64,000 nucleotides of DNA from Streptococcus cristatus ATCC 51100 (GCF_011612585.1 NZ_CP050133.1:682001-746000); one strand, 5' to 3'. Positions 9,261 through 18,899 are shown, counted from the stretch's first letter. Numbers and translations: made by a program. The notes: generated by a model not told the origin, from the sequence alone.

Positions 9261-9284
9261 ATGTTTAAACGATGGCGTCCCTAG
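9261..9284 (+). CDS. Possible 7-codon leader peptide with a Trp codon
   Basis: AAGGAG at 9247-9252 is correctly spaced before ATG at 9261, and the frame reads MFKRWRP then stop. It sits after the T-box terminator and 41 bases before the start of the binding-protein gene, so it is only translated on read-through transcripts. It may be a translated leader, or the remnant of a displaced gene start. Confidence 0.35.
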   Translation: MFKRWRP

Positions 9285-9325
9285 GGATTGAATAGAAAAA
9301 ATGAAATAAAGAAATGGAGAAAAAT

Positions 9326-10333
9326 ATGAAAAATAAACGTTTAATGACTATTTTGGGCCTCTTGGCTATTTTGGTAATCGGTGGAATGGCTTATTCCAGC
9401 TTGAGCGGAAAGAGCAACGGATCTAAGACTGGCGACGATAGTAAGACAGTCAAGGTTGGTGTCTTGCAATATGTCAGCCACCCTTCGCTTGATTTGATTT
9501 ACAAGGGAATTCAAGATGGTCTAGCTGAGGAAGGATACAAGGGCGACAAGATCAAGATTGACTTTATGAATGCTGAAGGAGATCAGAGCAAGGTTTCTAC
9601 TATGAGTAAGCAGCTGGTGTCCAATGACAATGATGTGCTGATTGGGATTGCTACTCCATCTGCGCAAGGACTAGCTGCGGCTACTAAGGACAAGCCTATC
9701 GTCATGGGAGCTATCACAGATCCAGTCGGAGCAAACCTAGTGAAAAATCTGGACAAGCCAGGTGGCAACATCACTGGTGTTTCTGACCACAATCCAGCTA
9801 AGCAACAACTAGAGTTGATTAAAAAATTGACGCCAAATGTGAAAACAATCGGTGCCCTATATTCTAGCAGTGAAGACAACTCCAAAGCTCAGGTAGAAGA
9901 GTTCAAAAAATTGGCTGAAGAGGCAGGCTTCAAGGTAGAGGAATATTCTGTTCCTTCAACCAATGAAATTGCATCAACCATGAATGTCATGACTGGTAAG
10001 GTTGATGCTATCTGGATTCCAATTGACAATACCATTGCGTCAGCATTTGCGACAGTTGTGTCCAGCAATAAAGAAGCTAAGAAACCGATTTATCCAAGTG
10101 CGACAGCCATGGTAGAAGAAGGCGGTCTTGCCTCTGTCGTTGTAGACCAGTATGACCTCGGTGTTGCGACAGGTAAAATGGCTGCTAAAGTCCTTAAAGG
10201 TGCCAAGCCTGCTGATACTGCAGTAGATATTTTTGATAAAGGTAAATCTGTTATCAATACTAAAAATGCCAAAGAACTCGGTATCACTGTACCAGAAGAT
10301 ACTCTCAAAGAAGCAGGACAAGTGATTAAATAG
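9326..10333 (+). CDS. TrpX-like ABC transporter substrate-binding protein
   Basis: This 335-residue protein has an N-terminal membrane anchor (LMTILGLLAILVIGGMAY) without a lipobox cysteine, followed by a type 1 periplasmic-binding fold (VKVGVLQYVSHPSLDLIY, PIVMGAITDPVGANLV). This is the ABC_sub_bind/TrpX group, thought to import tryptophan in streptococci. The Trp-type T-box upstream supports that substrate. ATG 9326 is preferred over ATG 9314 because GGAG at 9316-9319 is its ribosome binding site. The permease and ATPase genes that normally follow are absent: a terminator and the pheS leader come next. It must therefore share a transporter encoded elsewhere. Confidence 0.85.
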   Translation: MKNKRLMTILGLLAILVIGGMAYSSLSGKSNGSKTGDDSKTVKVGVLQYVSHPSLDLIYKGIQDGLAEEGYKGDKIKIDFMNAEGDQSKVSTMSKQLVSNDNDVLIGIATPSAQGLAAATKDKPIVMGAITDPVGANLVKNLDKPGGNITGVSDHNPAKQQLELIKKLTPNVKTIGALYSSSEDNSKAQVEEFKKLAEEAGFKVEEYSVPSTNEIASTMNVMTGKVDAIWIPIDNTIASAFATVVSSNKEAKKPIYPSATAMVEEGGLASVVVDQYDLGVATGKMAAKVLKGAKPADTAVDIFDKGKSVINTKNAKELGITVPEDTLKEAGQVIK

Positions 10334-10340
10334 AAAGAAA

Positions 10341-10370
10341 GGAAGTCTGTTGCTCAACGGACTTCCTTTT
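10341..10370 (+). terminator. Terminator after the TrpX-like gene
   Basis: GGAAGTCTGTT pairs with AACGGACTTCC across a 4-base loop and is followed by TTTT. Confidence 0.85.
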
Positions 10371-10405
10371 CTTCTTGTAAATTCTATAACTGAGCTTGCG
10401 AAATG

Positions 10406-10434
10406 TTTAGAAATCTGTTAGAATGAATTATAAT
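10406..10434 (+). promoter_or_regulatory. Promoter of the pheS T-box leader
   Basis: TATAAT at 10429-10434 has a weak -35 TTTAGA at 10406-10411 with 17 bases between. TAGAAT-like sequence overlaps slightly upstream. Confidence 0.55.
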
Positions 10435-10439
10435 TGAAT

Positions 10440-10635
10440 AGCAATCCGCAAGACCAGTAACCTAGGGGAAGTTTAACAGGGAAGGGAGCCAGCGACTGAG
10501 AGCTCTCTAGATGAAAGCTAGGCGAATTCACTTGCTTTGGGGTTGGTAATTAAGGTCTGGCTTGCCAGATAAAAAACGGATGGTACCGCGTGTCAACGCT
10601 CCGCTTCGGTGTGAGTGAGACCGTGGTTTTTATTT
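10440..10635 (+). promoter_or_regulatory. T-box riboswitch with Phe specifier, pheS leader
   Basis: TGGTACCGCG at 10581-10590 is the T-box core. The stem I helix GCAAG / CTTGC brackets a specifier loop with GAA followed by TTC at 10527-10529, a Phe codon. A GC-rich hairpin running into GGTTTTTATTTT at the end can act as the terminator. This arrangement controls phenylalanyl-tRNA synthetase by the charging state of tRNA-Phe. Confidence 0.88.
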
Positions 10636-10645
10636 TGGAGGAACT

Positions 10646-11692
10646 ATGTCAACAATTGAAGAACGATTGCAGAGTCTGCGTGAGGAAACTTTAGCACAAT
10701 TGCAGACCATTACTCTGGAAAATGCTAAGGACATGCAGGAGCTGAAAGTATCTGTCCTAGGGAAAAAAGGAAGTCTGACTGAGATTCTCAAAGGGATGAA
10801 GGATGTTTCTGCTGAGATGCGCCCTATTATCGGGAAGTACGTCAATGAAGCACGAGATGTGCTGAATGCAGCCTTTGAAGAAGCTGCTCAAATCTTGGAA
10901 GAGCAGAAAGTCGCAGCCCAGCTGGCCAATGACGCCTTGGATGTAACCCTGCCAGGTCGTAAGATTCCAGCTGGAAATCGCCATATTTTGACCCAAACAA
11001 GTGAAGAAATTGAAGATATCTTTATCGGTATGGGCTATCAGGTTGTGGATGGTTTCGAGGTTGAGTCAGACTACTACAACTTTGAGCGGATGAACCTGCC
11101 TAAAGACCACCCTGCGCGGGATATGCAGGATACCTTCTACATCACAGAAGAGATCCTCTTGCGTACTCACACATCTCCTGTCCAAGCTCGTGCGATGGAT
11201 GCCCATGACTTTAGCCAAGGGCCACTCAAGATGATCTCTCCAGGACGTGTTTTCCGTCGCGATACAGACGATGCGACTCACTCTCACCAGTTTCACCAGA
11301 TTGAAGGTCTGGTCGTAGGGGAAAATATCTCTATGGCTGATTTGCAAGGAACCTTGCAGCTGATTATTCAAAAAATGTTTGGTGCAGATCGTAAGATTCG
11401 TCTGCGTCCATCTTACTTCCCATTCACAGAGCCATCTGTCGAAGTGGACGTATCTTGCTTTAAGTGTGGTGGTGCCGGCTGTAATGTCTGCAAGAAGACT
11501 GGCTGGATCGAAATCATGGGAGCTGGAATGGTGCACCCAAGTGTCTTGGAAATGAGTGGCATCGATTCAGAGAAATATTCTGGCTTTGCTTTTGGTCTCG
11601 GTCAAGAGCGGGTGGCCATGCTTCGCTATGGTATCAACGATATCCGTGGCTTCTACCAAGGCGATGTACGTTTTTCACAGCAGTTTAAGTAA
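10646..11692 (+). CDS. pheS: Phenylalanyl-tRNA synthetase alpha subunit
   Basis: The protein has 348 residues, the usual length. It has an N-terminal coiled coil that binds tRNA-Phe and class II synthetase motifs ([20 protein letters not shown] for motif 2 and [14 protein letters not shown] for motif 3). A CxxC pair (CFKCGGAGC) is also present. GGAGG precedes the ATG. PheS pairs with PheT as an alpha2-beta2 enzyme charging tRNA-Phe. The unit continues through a GNAT gene to pheT. Confidence 0.97.
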   Translation: MSTIEERLQSLREETLAQLQTITLENAKDMQELKVSVLGKKGSLTEILKGMKDVSAEMRPIIGKYVNEARDVLNAAFEEAAQILEEQKVAAQLANDALDVTLPGRKIPAGNRHILTQTSEEIEDIFIGMGYQVVDGFEVESDYYNFERMNLPKDHPARDMQDTFYITEEILLRTHTSPVQARAMDAHDFSQGPLKMISPGRVFRRDTDDATHSHQFHQIEGLVVGENISMADLQGTLQLIIQKMFGADRKIRLRPSYFPFTEPSVEVDVSCFKCGGAGCNVCKKTGWIEIMGAGMVHPSVLEMSGIDSEKYSGFAFGLGQERVAMLRYGINDIRGFYQGDVRFSQQFK

Positions 11693-11856
11693 GAAGGCAG
11701 TGGAATAGGACTTTAAGTAAGCCTATTGCGATAGGTCTGATTAGCAATGTTTGCAGACTTGAAATGCGTAGCAAAGATGCTCGTTAGTTTAGTTGCCTAT
11801 AAGACGATTTTAGCTGGGAATATCGCTCACAGCTGCTTCTGGGAAAGGAATGCCCT

Positions 11857-12369
11857 ATGTTAGTTAGAGTTCGGCCAGAGGATCTGGATATGTTGCGGGA
11901 GTTGGAAGTGCAGACCTACCAAGAAACTTTTGGCCCTTTCATTAAGCAGGAAGACTTGGAGCATTATTTTGCCCATGAGCTGGCGCGTGAAAGGCTGGAG
12001 TTGGAGTTGGCAAATCCTGAGTCTGAGCATTATTTTGTACTGGACAAGGAAGAAAAAATCGCTGGTTTTCTCAAGTGTAACTGGGGTCAGGCTCAGACAG
12101 AGCAGGAGTTGGAAGATTCCTTTGAAATTCAACGGATTTATGTGCTTGCCTCCCATCAGGGTCTCGGCTTGGGCAAGGAAATGTTTGAATTTGCCCTAGA
12201 AGAAGCCCAAAAACGTGGTTTTAGCTGGGCTTGGCTGGGCGTTTGGGAAAGAAATTTCAAGGCTCAGAATTTTTACTTTAAATATGGCTTTGAAAGGTTT
12301 AGCCAGCATGAATATATCACTGGTGACACAGTCGATATTGACTGGCTTTTAAGGAAGAAATTAAACTAA
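11857..12369 (+). CDS. GNAT family N-acetyltransferase between pheS and pheT
   Basis: The 170-residue protein carries the acetyl-CoA binding core IQRIYVLASHQGLGLGKEM (motif A, Q/R-x-x-G-x-G/A) and the C-terminal GVWERNFKAQNFYFKYGFE typical of GNATs. The substrate is unknown; relatives acetylate small molecules or protein N-termini. It lies on the same strand inside the pheS-pheT unit with no promoter visible before it, so it is probably co-expressed under Phe T-box control. The 164-base gap after pheS holds only a short CCTAT/ATAGG hairpin. Confidence 0.85.
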   Translation: MLVRVRPEDLDMLRELEVQTYQETFGPFIKQEDLEHYFAHELARERLELELANPESEHYFVLDKEEKIAGFLKCNWGQAQTEQELEDSFEIQRIYVLASHQGLGLGKEMFEFALEEAQKRGFSWAWLGVWERNFKAQNFYFKYGFERFSQHEYITGDTVDIDWLLRKKLN

Positions 12370-12510
12370 AAAGACGATAACATCGCTGTTTATTGGGCTT
12401 TTAGTGAAAACAGAAATTTATAGAGAGGAATCAAATACGACCGAAGATAGAACGGACTGGCTTTGTCTATGAAATCAAAGTTAGTTTTGGTCGGTTGTAA
12501 AATCATAAAT

Positions 12511-14916
12511 ATGTTAGTTAGTTATAAATGGTTAAAAGAACTGGTTGATTTGGATGTGACGAGCGCCGAGCTGGCAGAGAAAATGTCCACAACTGGTATT
12601 GAAGTAGAAGGAGTCAGCTCGCCAGCTGAAGGTCTTTCGAAAATTGTTGTCGGCGAAGTTCTGAGCTGCGAGGATGTACCTGAAACCCACTTGCACCTCT
12701 GTCAGGTCAATGTCGGTGAAGGAGAGCCTCGCCAGATTGTCTGTGGCGCACCGAATGTCCGCGCTGGAATCAAGGTCATGGTGGCTGTACCAGGCGCTCG
12801 CATTGCGGATAATTATAAGATTAAAAAAGGAAAAATCCGTGGGCTAGAGTCGTTGGGCATGATCTGCTCTCTTGGTGAGCTGGGAATTTCAGATTCTGTT
12901 GTGCCAAAGGAATTTGCGGATGGCATTCAAATTTTGCCAGATAGTGCTGTACCAGGAGATGAGGTATTCACTTATCTAGACCTGGACGATGAGATTATCG
13001 AGCTTTCTATCACGCCAAACCGGGCTGACGCTTTGTCTATGCGTGGGGTAGCGCACGAAGTAGCAGCTATCTACGATAAGCCTGTTCATTTCAAAGAATT
13101 TCCTTTGACTGAATGGGATAAAGAGGCTGCGGCTAGCTTGTCTGTTGCCATTGAGAGCGAAAAAGCACCGTTTTATGCAGCTCGCATTTTGGACAATGTG
13201 ACTATTGCTCCGAGTCCTCAGTGGCTGCAAAATCTCCTCATGAACGAAGGAATCCGTCCGATTAACAATGTAGTGGACGTGACTAACTACATCTTGCTCT
13301 ACTTTGGTCAGCCCATGCATGCCTTTGATTTGGACACATTTGAGGGTGACCAGATTGTTGTCCGAGAAGCGCGTGCTGGTGAGAAATTAGTGACGCTGGA
13401 CGGCGAAGAGCGTGAGCTGGAAGTCGGAGATTTAGTCATTACTGTGGCGGATAAGCCAGTGGCACTTGCTGGTGTCATGGGCGGAGCGGCAACCGAAATC
13501 TCTGACAAGTCGACTCGTGTCGTTCTAGAAGCGGCTGTCTTTGATGGCAAGTCAATTCGTAAGACAAGCGGGAGACTTAACTTGCGCTCGGAATCATCTT
13601 CTCGCTTTGAAAAAGGGATCAACCTGGCAACTGTTAATGAAGCTTTGGATGCTGCGGCAAGCATGATTGCAGACTTGGCAGGTGCAACTGTTCATGCTGG
13701 TATTGTCCAAGCAGGACAGTTAGATACGACTGACAAGCAGGTTTCGACTAGCCTTTCTGATGTTAACCGAGTTTTGGGAACAGATTTGACTTATGCGGAT
13801 ATTGAAGATATTTTCCGTCGTCTAGGTTTTGGTCTTAGCGGATCTGCGGACTCCTTCACAGTCAGCGTGCCTGCTCGTCGCTGGGATATCAGTATTCCAG
13901 CAGATCTTTACGAGGAAATTGCTCGTATTTATGGCTACGACCGCTTGCCAGTTTCCCTACCTCAAGATGCTGGAACGGCTGGCGAATTGACGACCACTCA
14001 GAAGCTACGTCGCAAGGTTCGGACGGTGGCTGAAGGAGCAGGGCTGACCGAGATTATTTCCTATGCCTTGACTACGCCAGAAAAAGCTGTCGAATTTACG
14101 CTTAATCCTACAAATCTAACGGAGCTTATGTGGCCTATGACAAGGGAGCGCAGTGTTCTCCGCCAAAATATGCTCTCAGGCATGTTGGATACTGTCAGCT
14201 ACAATGTTGCTCGTAAAAATAAGGATTTAGCCCTGTATGAAATTGGGAAAATCTTTGAACAAACAGGCAATCCGAAGGAAGAACTGCCTAACGAAATCAA
14301 TAGCTTTGCCTTTGCCCTAACTGGCTTGGTAAGTGAAAAGGATTTCCAAACGCCAGCGACTCCTGTGGACTTCTTCTACGCTAAGGGTGTGGTTGAAGCG
14401 CTCTTTGACCGCCTAGGATTAGAAGCTGATTATCAAGCAACTGACCAGCTTAAGAGTCTGCACCCAGGTCGGACAGCGCTGATTTCGATCAAAGGTCAAC
14501 CAGTGGGCTATGTTGGGCAGGTTCATCCAGTGACGGCCAAGGCTTATGACATCCCAGAAACCTATGTGGCGGAGCTCAATCTGACGGCTATTGAGGCGAG
14601 CCTTGAGCCAGAACAGCCTTTTACAGAGATCACCAAATTCCCAGCTGTTACTCGCGATGTGGCCTTGTTGCTCAAAGCAGAGATCAGCCACAGACAGGTT
14701 GTTGAAGCGATTCAAGCTGCCGGAGTGAAACGTTTGACGGATATCAAGCTCTTCGATATCTTCTCTGGTGAAAAATTAGGTGTTGGCCTCAAGTCTATGG
14801 CCTACACTCTGACCTTCCAAAATCCAGAAGACAGCCTGACTGATGATGAAGTGGCTAAATACATGGAAAAAATTGAAAAATCCTTGGAAGAAAATGTTGG
14901 AGCAGAAGTGCGCTAG
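12511..14916 (+). CDS. pheT: Phenylalanyl-tRNA synthetase beta subunit
   Basis: The 801-residue protein begins [15 protein letters not shown], the conserved start, so ATG 12511 is preferred to an upstream TTG at 12463. It contains the tRNA-binding OB domain (about 40-150), the B3/B4 editing domain with the B5 domain after it, and the C-terminal ferredoxin-fold anticodon-binding domain ([18 protein letters not shown]). It forms the alpha2-beta2 synthetase with PheS. The ribosome binding site for this start is weak. Confidence 0.95.
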   Translation: MLVSYKWLKELVDLDVTSAELAEKMSTTGIEVEGVSSPAEGLSKIVVGEVLSCEDVPETHLHLCQVNVGEGEPRQIVCGAPNVRAGIKVMVAVPGARIADNYKIKKGKIRGLESLGMICSLGELGISDSVVPKEFADGIQILPDSAVPGDEVFTYLDLDDEIIELSITPNRADALSMRGVAHEVAAIYDKPVHFKEFPLTEWDKEAAASLSVAIESEKAPFYAARILDNVTIAPSPQWLQNLLMNEGIRPINNVVDVTNYILLYFGQPMHAFDLDTFEGDQIVVREARAGEKLVTLDGEERELEVGDLVITVADKPVALAGVMGGAATEISDKSTRVVLEAAVFDGKSIRKTSGRLNLRSESSSRFEKGINLATVNEALDAAASMIADLAGATVHAGIVQAGQLDTTDKQVSTSLSDVNRVLGTDLTYADIEDIFRRLGFGLSGSADSFTVSVPARRWDISIPADLYEEIARIYGYDRLPVSLPQDAGTAGELTTTQKLRRKVRTVAEGAGLTEIISYALTTPEKAVEFTLNPTNLTELMWPMTRERSVLRQNMLSGMLDTVSYNVARKNKDLALYEIGKIFEQTGNPKEELPNEINSFAFALTGLVSEKDFQTPATPVDFFYAKGVVEALFDRLGLEADYQATDQLKSLHPGRTALISIKGQPVGYVGQVHPVTAKAYDIPETYVAELNLTAIEASLEPEQPFTEITKFPAVTRDVALLLKAEISHRQVVEAIQAAGVKRLTDIKLFDIFSGEKLGVGLKSMAYTLTFQNPEDSLTDDEVAKYMEKIEKSLEENVGAEVR

Positions 14917-14929
14917 TATATACAAAGAG

Positions 14930-14952
14930 AAGCAGTCCTTTGGGCTGCTTTT
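14930..14952 (+). terminator. Terminator after pheT
   Basis: AGCAGTCC pairs with GGGCTGCT and is followed by TTTT. Confidence 0.7.
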
Positions 14953-15030
14953 GACTATAAAAGAGCTTTATAAAAGTCTTGATTTATGGTATTCTAGTCC
15001 CAATAAAGATTTTACAGAAAGAATATTTTA

Positions 15031-15753
15031 ATGGGATATAAAAGAAGTTATGCAGCTGAAATTGTAGCTATTATTATTGTTATTATTGGAACCTTCATAT
15101 TCATTGGGGTAATGCAATCACCAAATAGTAGTGGTGGGAACCACAGTGATCGCTTAGAACAGCTAGAGTCTGAACGAAAAGATGCAAAGTTGAATGAAAG
15201 CCCGATGACTATTGAAAAAGCCAAAACCTTGGTTAATTCGGATTTTGCACCTGAGAATGAAACACCAGAAGAAGAGCAAAAAAGACTGCAAGCTTTTGTA
15301 GAGACCTATAATAAACAATTAGAGTCTGAACAAGCTTCTATCCAAAGAGAAAAGGAATCTGAGCAAGAAATTCTCAATCAAAATAATGAATATGTGGGTC
15401 CAATTCTGATTGGTGCAGGTATTATAGTTACTATTTTAGGTGTTTCGGCTTATAAGAAAGCTCATGAGCCTGCAGCTTTTACTATTTCTGATGATAAGAT
15501 TGATGTTAAACCCTCTGTTTTCCAAGATATAAATCACATTAATTTAACAAATATTAAGCAAATTGAGTATGAAATTAGACGTGCTTATTCTAAAAATTCG
15601 AGATCAACTTATCGCATACTTTATTTTAAAGACGAAGAAGGAAAAACACTGGAAGAGATTGACTTGAATGATCTTGTTGATGCTGATTTCAATACCATTT
15701 ATAAAGAAATCAGTAAACGAGCTCCGCATATCGAATGGATTTTTCCGGAATAA
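15031..15753 (+). CDS. Unrecognised two-TM membrane protein
   Basis: The 240-residue protein has a first membrane segment at about residues 10-28 (IVAIIIVIIGTFIFIGVM) and a second at about 125-145 (VGPILIGAGIIVTILGVSAY). A charged, coiled-coil-prone loop rich in E, K and Q separates them. A soluble C-terminal domain ends ...APHIEWIFPE. I do not recognise a family. The C-terminal domain resembles a PH-like immune-to-proteolysis module only in general character. It is more AT-rich than pheT. A DUF1722 gene follows after 26 bases. Confidence 0.65.
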   Translation: MGYKRSYAAEIVAIIIVIIGTFIFIGVMQSPNSSGGNHSDRLEQLESERKDAKLNESPMTIEKAKTLVNSDFAPENETPEEEQKRLQAFVETYNKQLESEQASIQREKESEQEILNQNNEYVGPILIGAGIIVTILGVSAYKKAHEPAAFTISDDKIDVKPSVFQDINHINLTNIKQIEYEIRRAYSKNSRSTYRILYFKDEEGKTLEEIDLNDLVDADFNTIYKEISKRAPHIEWIFPE

Positions 15754-15779
15754 AAGGAAAGATTGTAGGAATATTAATC

Positions 15780-16172
15780 ATGGAAAATTCAAACCAAATA
15801 TCCCAATGTCAGACTCTTTGGGCTAGAAATAAATATCAGGTGCTCAGTCATTCCAGTAAGATCTATCTGGAAATCCGCCAATATCTGAAAAGCGACTCGG
15901 TGGAAGCAGCACATGTCCAAGACTTGATTGATCAGGCGGTAGCCCTGCCTGAAAACCGAGGTCAGGTCTGCAATGCCTTTCAGCATGTTTGGGGCTATTT
16001 TAAGAAAAAAGCCAGCCCAGCTGAAAAAGAAAATTTTATGCTTCTTTTAGAGCGATACCAAGTAGGTCAGGTGGAGCAGGAGGTTTTGGTAGAAGCTGTG
16101 AAAGATTTGCTTCAAAAGTACCCCAATCCCTATCTGCAACAGTCAACCTTGATATTTGGTGATAAGGCATAA
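15780..16172 (+). CDS. DUF1722 (YbgA-like) protein
   Basis: The 130-residue protein has the DUF1722/YbgA signature: LWARNKYQVLSHSSKIYLEI near the N-terminus, then the FQHVWGYFKK and KYPNPYLQQ segments. The family is found alone or fused to DUF523 and to photolyase neighbours in other bacteria; its biochemical role is not established. The ATG at 15780 is chosen because the family begins just before this motif. An ATG at 15735 would overlap the end of the upstream gene. Confidence 0.82.
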   Translation: MENSNQISQCQTLWARNKYQVLSHSSKIYLEIRQYLKSDSVEAAHVQDLIDQAVALPENRGQVCNAFQHVWGYFKKKASPAEKENFMLLLERYQVGQVEQEVLVEAVKDLLQKYPNPYLQQSTLIFGDKA

Positions 16173-16230
16173 GGCTCGGCCATCAAGGATGACTAGCTTT
16201 GATCCTCTAAAAGAAGCAATAGATTGTATA

Positions 16231-16264
16231 TCTCCAGTTTAATAAGGCTGGGGAATTTTTTATT
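16231..16264 (+). terminator. Terminator after the DUF1722 gene
   Basis: TCTCCAG pairs with CTGGGGA across a 10-base loop and is followed by ATTTTTTATTTTT. Confidence 0.65.
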
Positions 16265-16288
16265 TTTAGATAAAAAAATGCTATATGA

Positions 16289-16339
16289 TTGACAAACAAA
16301 ACAGACAATTGTAGAATATAATTATAAACTACAAATGTA
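16289..16339 (+). promoter_or_regulatory. Promoter with two CopY/BlaI-type operator boxes
   Basis: TTGACA (16289-16294) and TAGAAT (16312-16317) are 17 bases apart. GACAATTGTA at 16304-16313 overlaps the -10 box and TACAAATGTA at 16330-16339 lies just after it. Both fit the KACANNTGTA pattern bound by CopY and related BlaI/MecI-type repressors. Copper or antibiotic-responsive repression of the lipoprotein gene is inferred. Confidence 0.6.
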
Positions 16340-16357
16340 GAAAAAGGAGAAAACACT

Positions 16358-16789
16358 ATGACTATTTCGAAAAAAGCCTTTACTGGAATCTTATCATTGA
16401 CAGTCGCAGTTCTATTGACTGCTTGCTCAGGCAATGCTAATCAGGGAGGAAATGCTAACTCATCACAAAATACCCAAAGCCAAACATCACAGCCTGCGCA
16501 AGAACAGGCTTCTTCATCCAATGCAGGTCAGACCAGCAATATAAACGGACGCTACCAAGCAACCGACCATGATGGAGACCAACATGTCCTCGAAATCAAT
16601 GGTAGGACTGGTACTTGGACTGAGACCGAGGTCGATGGTAGTAAGGAAATCAAGCAGGTACAGGTAGATGCAGCGAACCAAAGACTAATTGTCGGTGACG
16701 ATGTCAAAAGTTACCGACAAAATGGCAATCAGCTGATTGTGGACGAACTAGATGATGATCCAGACACTCTGACCTTTACCAAGCAGTAA
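16358..16789 (+). CDS. Small surface lipoprotein
   Basis: The 143-residue protein has a lipoprotein signal peptide ending LLTAC, with Cys23 as the lipidated residue. A Ser/Gln/Asn-rich linker follows (about 24-60). The mature domain of about 80 residues is beta-rich, with GRYQATDHDGDQHVLEING, GTWTETEVDG and RQNGNQLIVDEL. It resembles the streptococcal SP_0198-type lipoproteins, a family without known function; this match is from memory. AAGGAG precedes the ATG. Its promoter carries two CopY-type boxes, which suggests a role linked to metal stress. Confidence 0.8.
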   Translation: MTISKKAFTGILSLTVAVLLTACSGNANQGGNANSSQNTQSQTSQPAQEQASSSNAGQTSNINGRYQATDHDGDQHVLEINGRTGTWTETEVDGSKEIKQVQVDAANQRLIVGDDVKSYRQNGNQLIVDELDDDPDTLTFTKQ

Positions 16790-16836
16790 AGCGTTTCTCA
16801 ATCTGCTCAGAAAAAGAGTGTGCGAAGCGTAAAGAA

Positions 16837-16888
16837 AAAGAAACAAGAACGGTTTCGGTATATGAACTGAAGCCCTTGTTTCTTTTTA
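16837..16888 (+). terminator. Terminator after the lipoprotein gene
   Basis: AAAAGAAACAAG pairs with CTTGTTTCTTTTT around an interior that can extend the hairpin. Confidence 0.7.
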
Positions 16889-17043
16889 TTTTATGAATTT
16901 CTTTCAAGGAAAGTTTCTTACTTAGGGAATCGCTATACGACTTAGTGATTTTCGTGTGAATCTAGTTACCATTAGTCTCATATGTTTTTCTAGCTTGATT
17001 CTTTATGATATAATGATCTTTAATATCTTAAAGGAGGACAGCT

Positions 17044-18105
17044 TTGTTTTTAGCTTTTAAAGAGATTATCTACAGCCGTGGACGCTATCGTTTAGTGGTT
17101 GCTGTGGTCTTTCTCATTACCTATATGGTTTTCTTTTTATCCAGTCTTTCTGTCGGTTTGGCTAGGCTCAATCGCTTGGCTCTGGACCAATGGCATGCTG
17201 AGTCGATCGTCTTGTCGGAGTACGCCAATAAGAATCTAATAGCTTCGACTCTCAAGGAAGAGGAATACAGCCGCCTGCTTCAAGGGGACTCAATTGCGGC
17301 TTTGGGACAAACGTCAGCAGTGGCCAATTATGAAGATGGGACTGATAAACTCAATGCTCAGGTTTTTGGTCTTTCCTGGGATAGTTTTCTAGCGCCTGAT
17401 ATTATTGAGGGACGTCCTGCTGAAACCGCTTATGAAGTCATTGCGGATAAGCGCCTGCAGCAAAAAGGTCTAAAACTAGGCGATCAGCTTCAGCTCAATG
17501 GCAGTGAGCGCCTCTATCAGGTTGTTGGTTTCACAGAGGATAATACCTTCTTTACGCAACCTGTAATTTTTATGGATCTAGATGATTTCAGGGAATTAAA
17601 GTACGGCTCTAGTCAGGTTAAGAATATCAGCGCACTTGTGGTCAAAGATAGTCAAAAAATTGAAGAAACAGGGCTCAGTCAGCTTTCTATGAGTGATTTT
17701 ATAGAAAATATCCCTGGTTATCAGCCTCAGGTTCTGACTTTTTCCTTTATGATTGGGGCCATGGTTCTGATTACCTTTTTAGTATTGGGGATTTTCATGT
17801 ACATTATCACCATTCAGAAGATCCAACTTTACGGTATTATGCGTGCCCAAGGGATTGCCAGTGGGAAGATTATTGCTTCTATTTTCTGGCAGATTCTCAT
17901 CCTATCCACTCTGGGAATCAGCTTAGCTGTCTTGGCTCTTTTGGGAACCCAGCTAGTCTTGCCGGCTTCTATGCCTTTTTACAGTGACTGGCGAGCTTAT
18001 GCTGGCTTGATTGTCCTGATTGTTTTCATGTCACTTGCTGGCGGGCTCTTGTCCATTCATAGGGTTCTGAAAATTGACCCTATCACAGCGATTGGAGGTG
18101 AGTAA
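17044..18105 (+). CDS. FtsX/MacB-type ABC transporter permease
   Basis: The 353-residue protein has one N-terminal membrane helix (LVVAVVFLITYMVFFL), a large extracellular domain of about 200 residues and three C-terminal helices, the FtsX/MacB topology. It starts at a TTG (17044) with AAGGAGG at 17031-17037, which is a clear ribosome binding site. Its stop abuts the ATG of the ATPase gene. Such pairs act in mechanotransmission or export of peptides, lipoproteins or antibiotics; the substrate is not visible here. A TATAAT at 17009-17014 may be its -10 box. Confidence 0.88.
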   Translation: MFLAFKEIIYSRGRYRLVVAVVFLITYMVFFLSSLSVGLARLNRLALDQWHAESIVLSEYANKNLIASTLKEEEYSRLLQGDSIAALGQTSAVANYEDGTDKLNAQVFGLSWDSFLAPDIIEGRPAETAYEVIADKRLQQKGLKLGDQLQLNGSERLYQVVGFTEDNTFFTQPVIFMDLDDFRELKYGSSQVKNISALVVKDSQKIEETGLSQLSMSDFIENIPGYQPQVLTFSFMIGAMVLITFLVLGIFMYIITIQKIQLYGIMRAQGIASGKIIASIFWQILILSTLGISLAVLALLGTQLVLPASMPFYSDWRAYAGLIVLIVFMSLAGGLLSIHRVLKIDPITAIGGE

Positions 18106-18771
18106 ATGCCAATTATAGAACTAAAAGGGGTTACAAAAGAATATGGTCAAGGGCATACGCTGGTCCAAGCCTTGAAGCCAACTGATTTCCAACTGGAAGC
18201 TGGGCAGTTTGTAGCTATTATTGGGCCATCAGGGTCGGGTAAAACAACTTTTCTGACCTTGCTAGGGCATTTGCAAACTCCCTCAAAAGGACAGATTCTC
18301 CTGCATGGGAAAGATACCTCCCAGCTCAAGGAAAAGGAACGGGCTGCTCTACGTTTCAATGATTTTGGATTTATTTTGCAGGCTTCCAATCTCATTCCTT
18401 TTTTGAAAATAGAAGACCAGTTTCAGCTAATTGATCGTTTGTCTAAAAAAGAAAGGACAGATCTGGACAGTTTGATTGAGCTGCTAGATCTAAAAGACAC
18501 GCTCAAACAGTATCCCAAAGAATTGTCTGGCGGGGAAAGGCAGAGGGCTGCTATCGCTAGAGCGCTTTACAACAGCCCTGATATTATCTTGGCTGATGAG
18601 CCGACAGCTAGTCTGGATACGGAGCGGGCCAAGCGCGTGGTCCATCTGCTCAAAGAAGTGACTCAAAAATTCAACAAGAGCGTGGTCATGATTACCCATG
18701 ATACTCGCCTACTGGACGAGGTTGACAAGGTCTATGAAATGCAAGACGGAGTGCTGACTCAAGTCCGATGA
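18106..18771 (+). CDS. ABC transporter ATP-binding protein (LolD/MacB type)
   Basis: The 221-residue ATPase has Walker A GPSGSGKT, signature LSGGERQR, Walker B IILADEPTASLD and the H-loop MITHD, all intact. It is of the short 3.A.1.122-like class that partners with FtsX-type permeases. Its ATG follows the permease stop directly, giving translational coupling. It powers the permease encoded upstream. Confidence 0.93.
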   Translation: MPIIELKGVTKEYGQGHTLVQALKPTDFQLEAGQFVAIIGPSGSGKTTFLTLLGHLQTPSKGQILLHGKDTSQLKEKERAALRFNDFGFILQASNLIPFLKIEDQFQLIDRLSKKERTDLDSLIELLDLKDTLKQYPKELSGGERQRAAIARALYNSPDIILADEPTASLDTERAKRVVHLLKEVTQKFNKSVVMITHDTRLLDEVDKVYEMQDGVLTQVR

Positions 18772-18860
18772 AGATGTAGCCAATCAAAAAATAGTTTGGG
18801 ACAAGGAGAGTGCCACGATTCATGATCAGGCAAATCTTTAGCTGGATTGAATAGACAAAT

Positions 18861-18899
18861 AAACACGGTTCTATTTTTCAAGAACCGTGTTTCGTTTTC
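18861..18899. terminator. Bidirectional terminator between the ABC genes and mnmE
   Basis: A 12-bp perfect stem AAACACGGTTCT / AGAACCGTGTTT is flanked by T-rich sequence on the plus side and by TTTATTTG on the minus side, fitting two convergent units. Confidence 0.85.

Noticed and set aside
12463..12510. Upstream TTG start of pheT
   Set aside because: The conserved PheT N-terminus starts at ATG 12511 and the extra 16 residues have no counterpart in the family.
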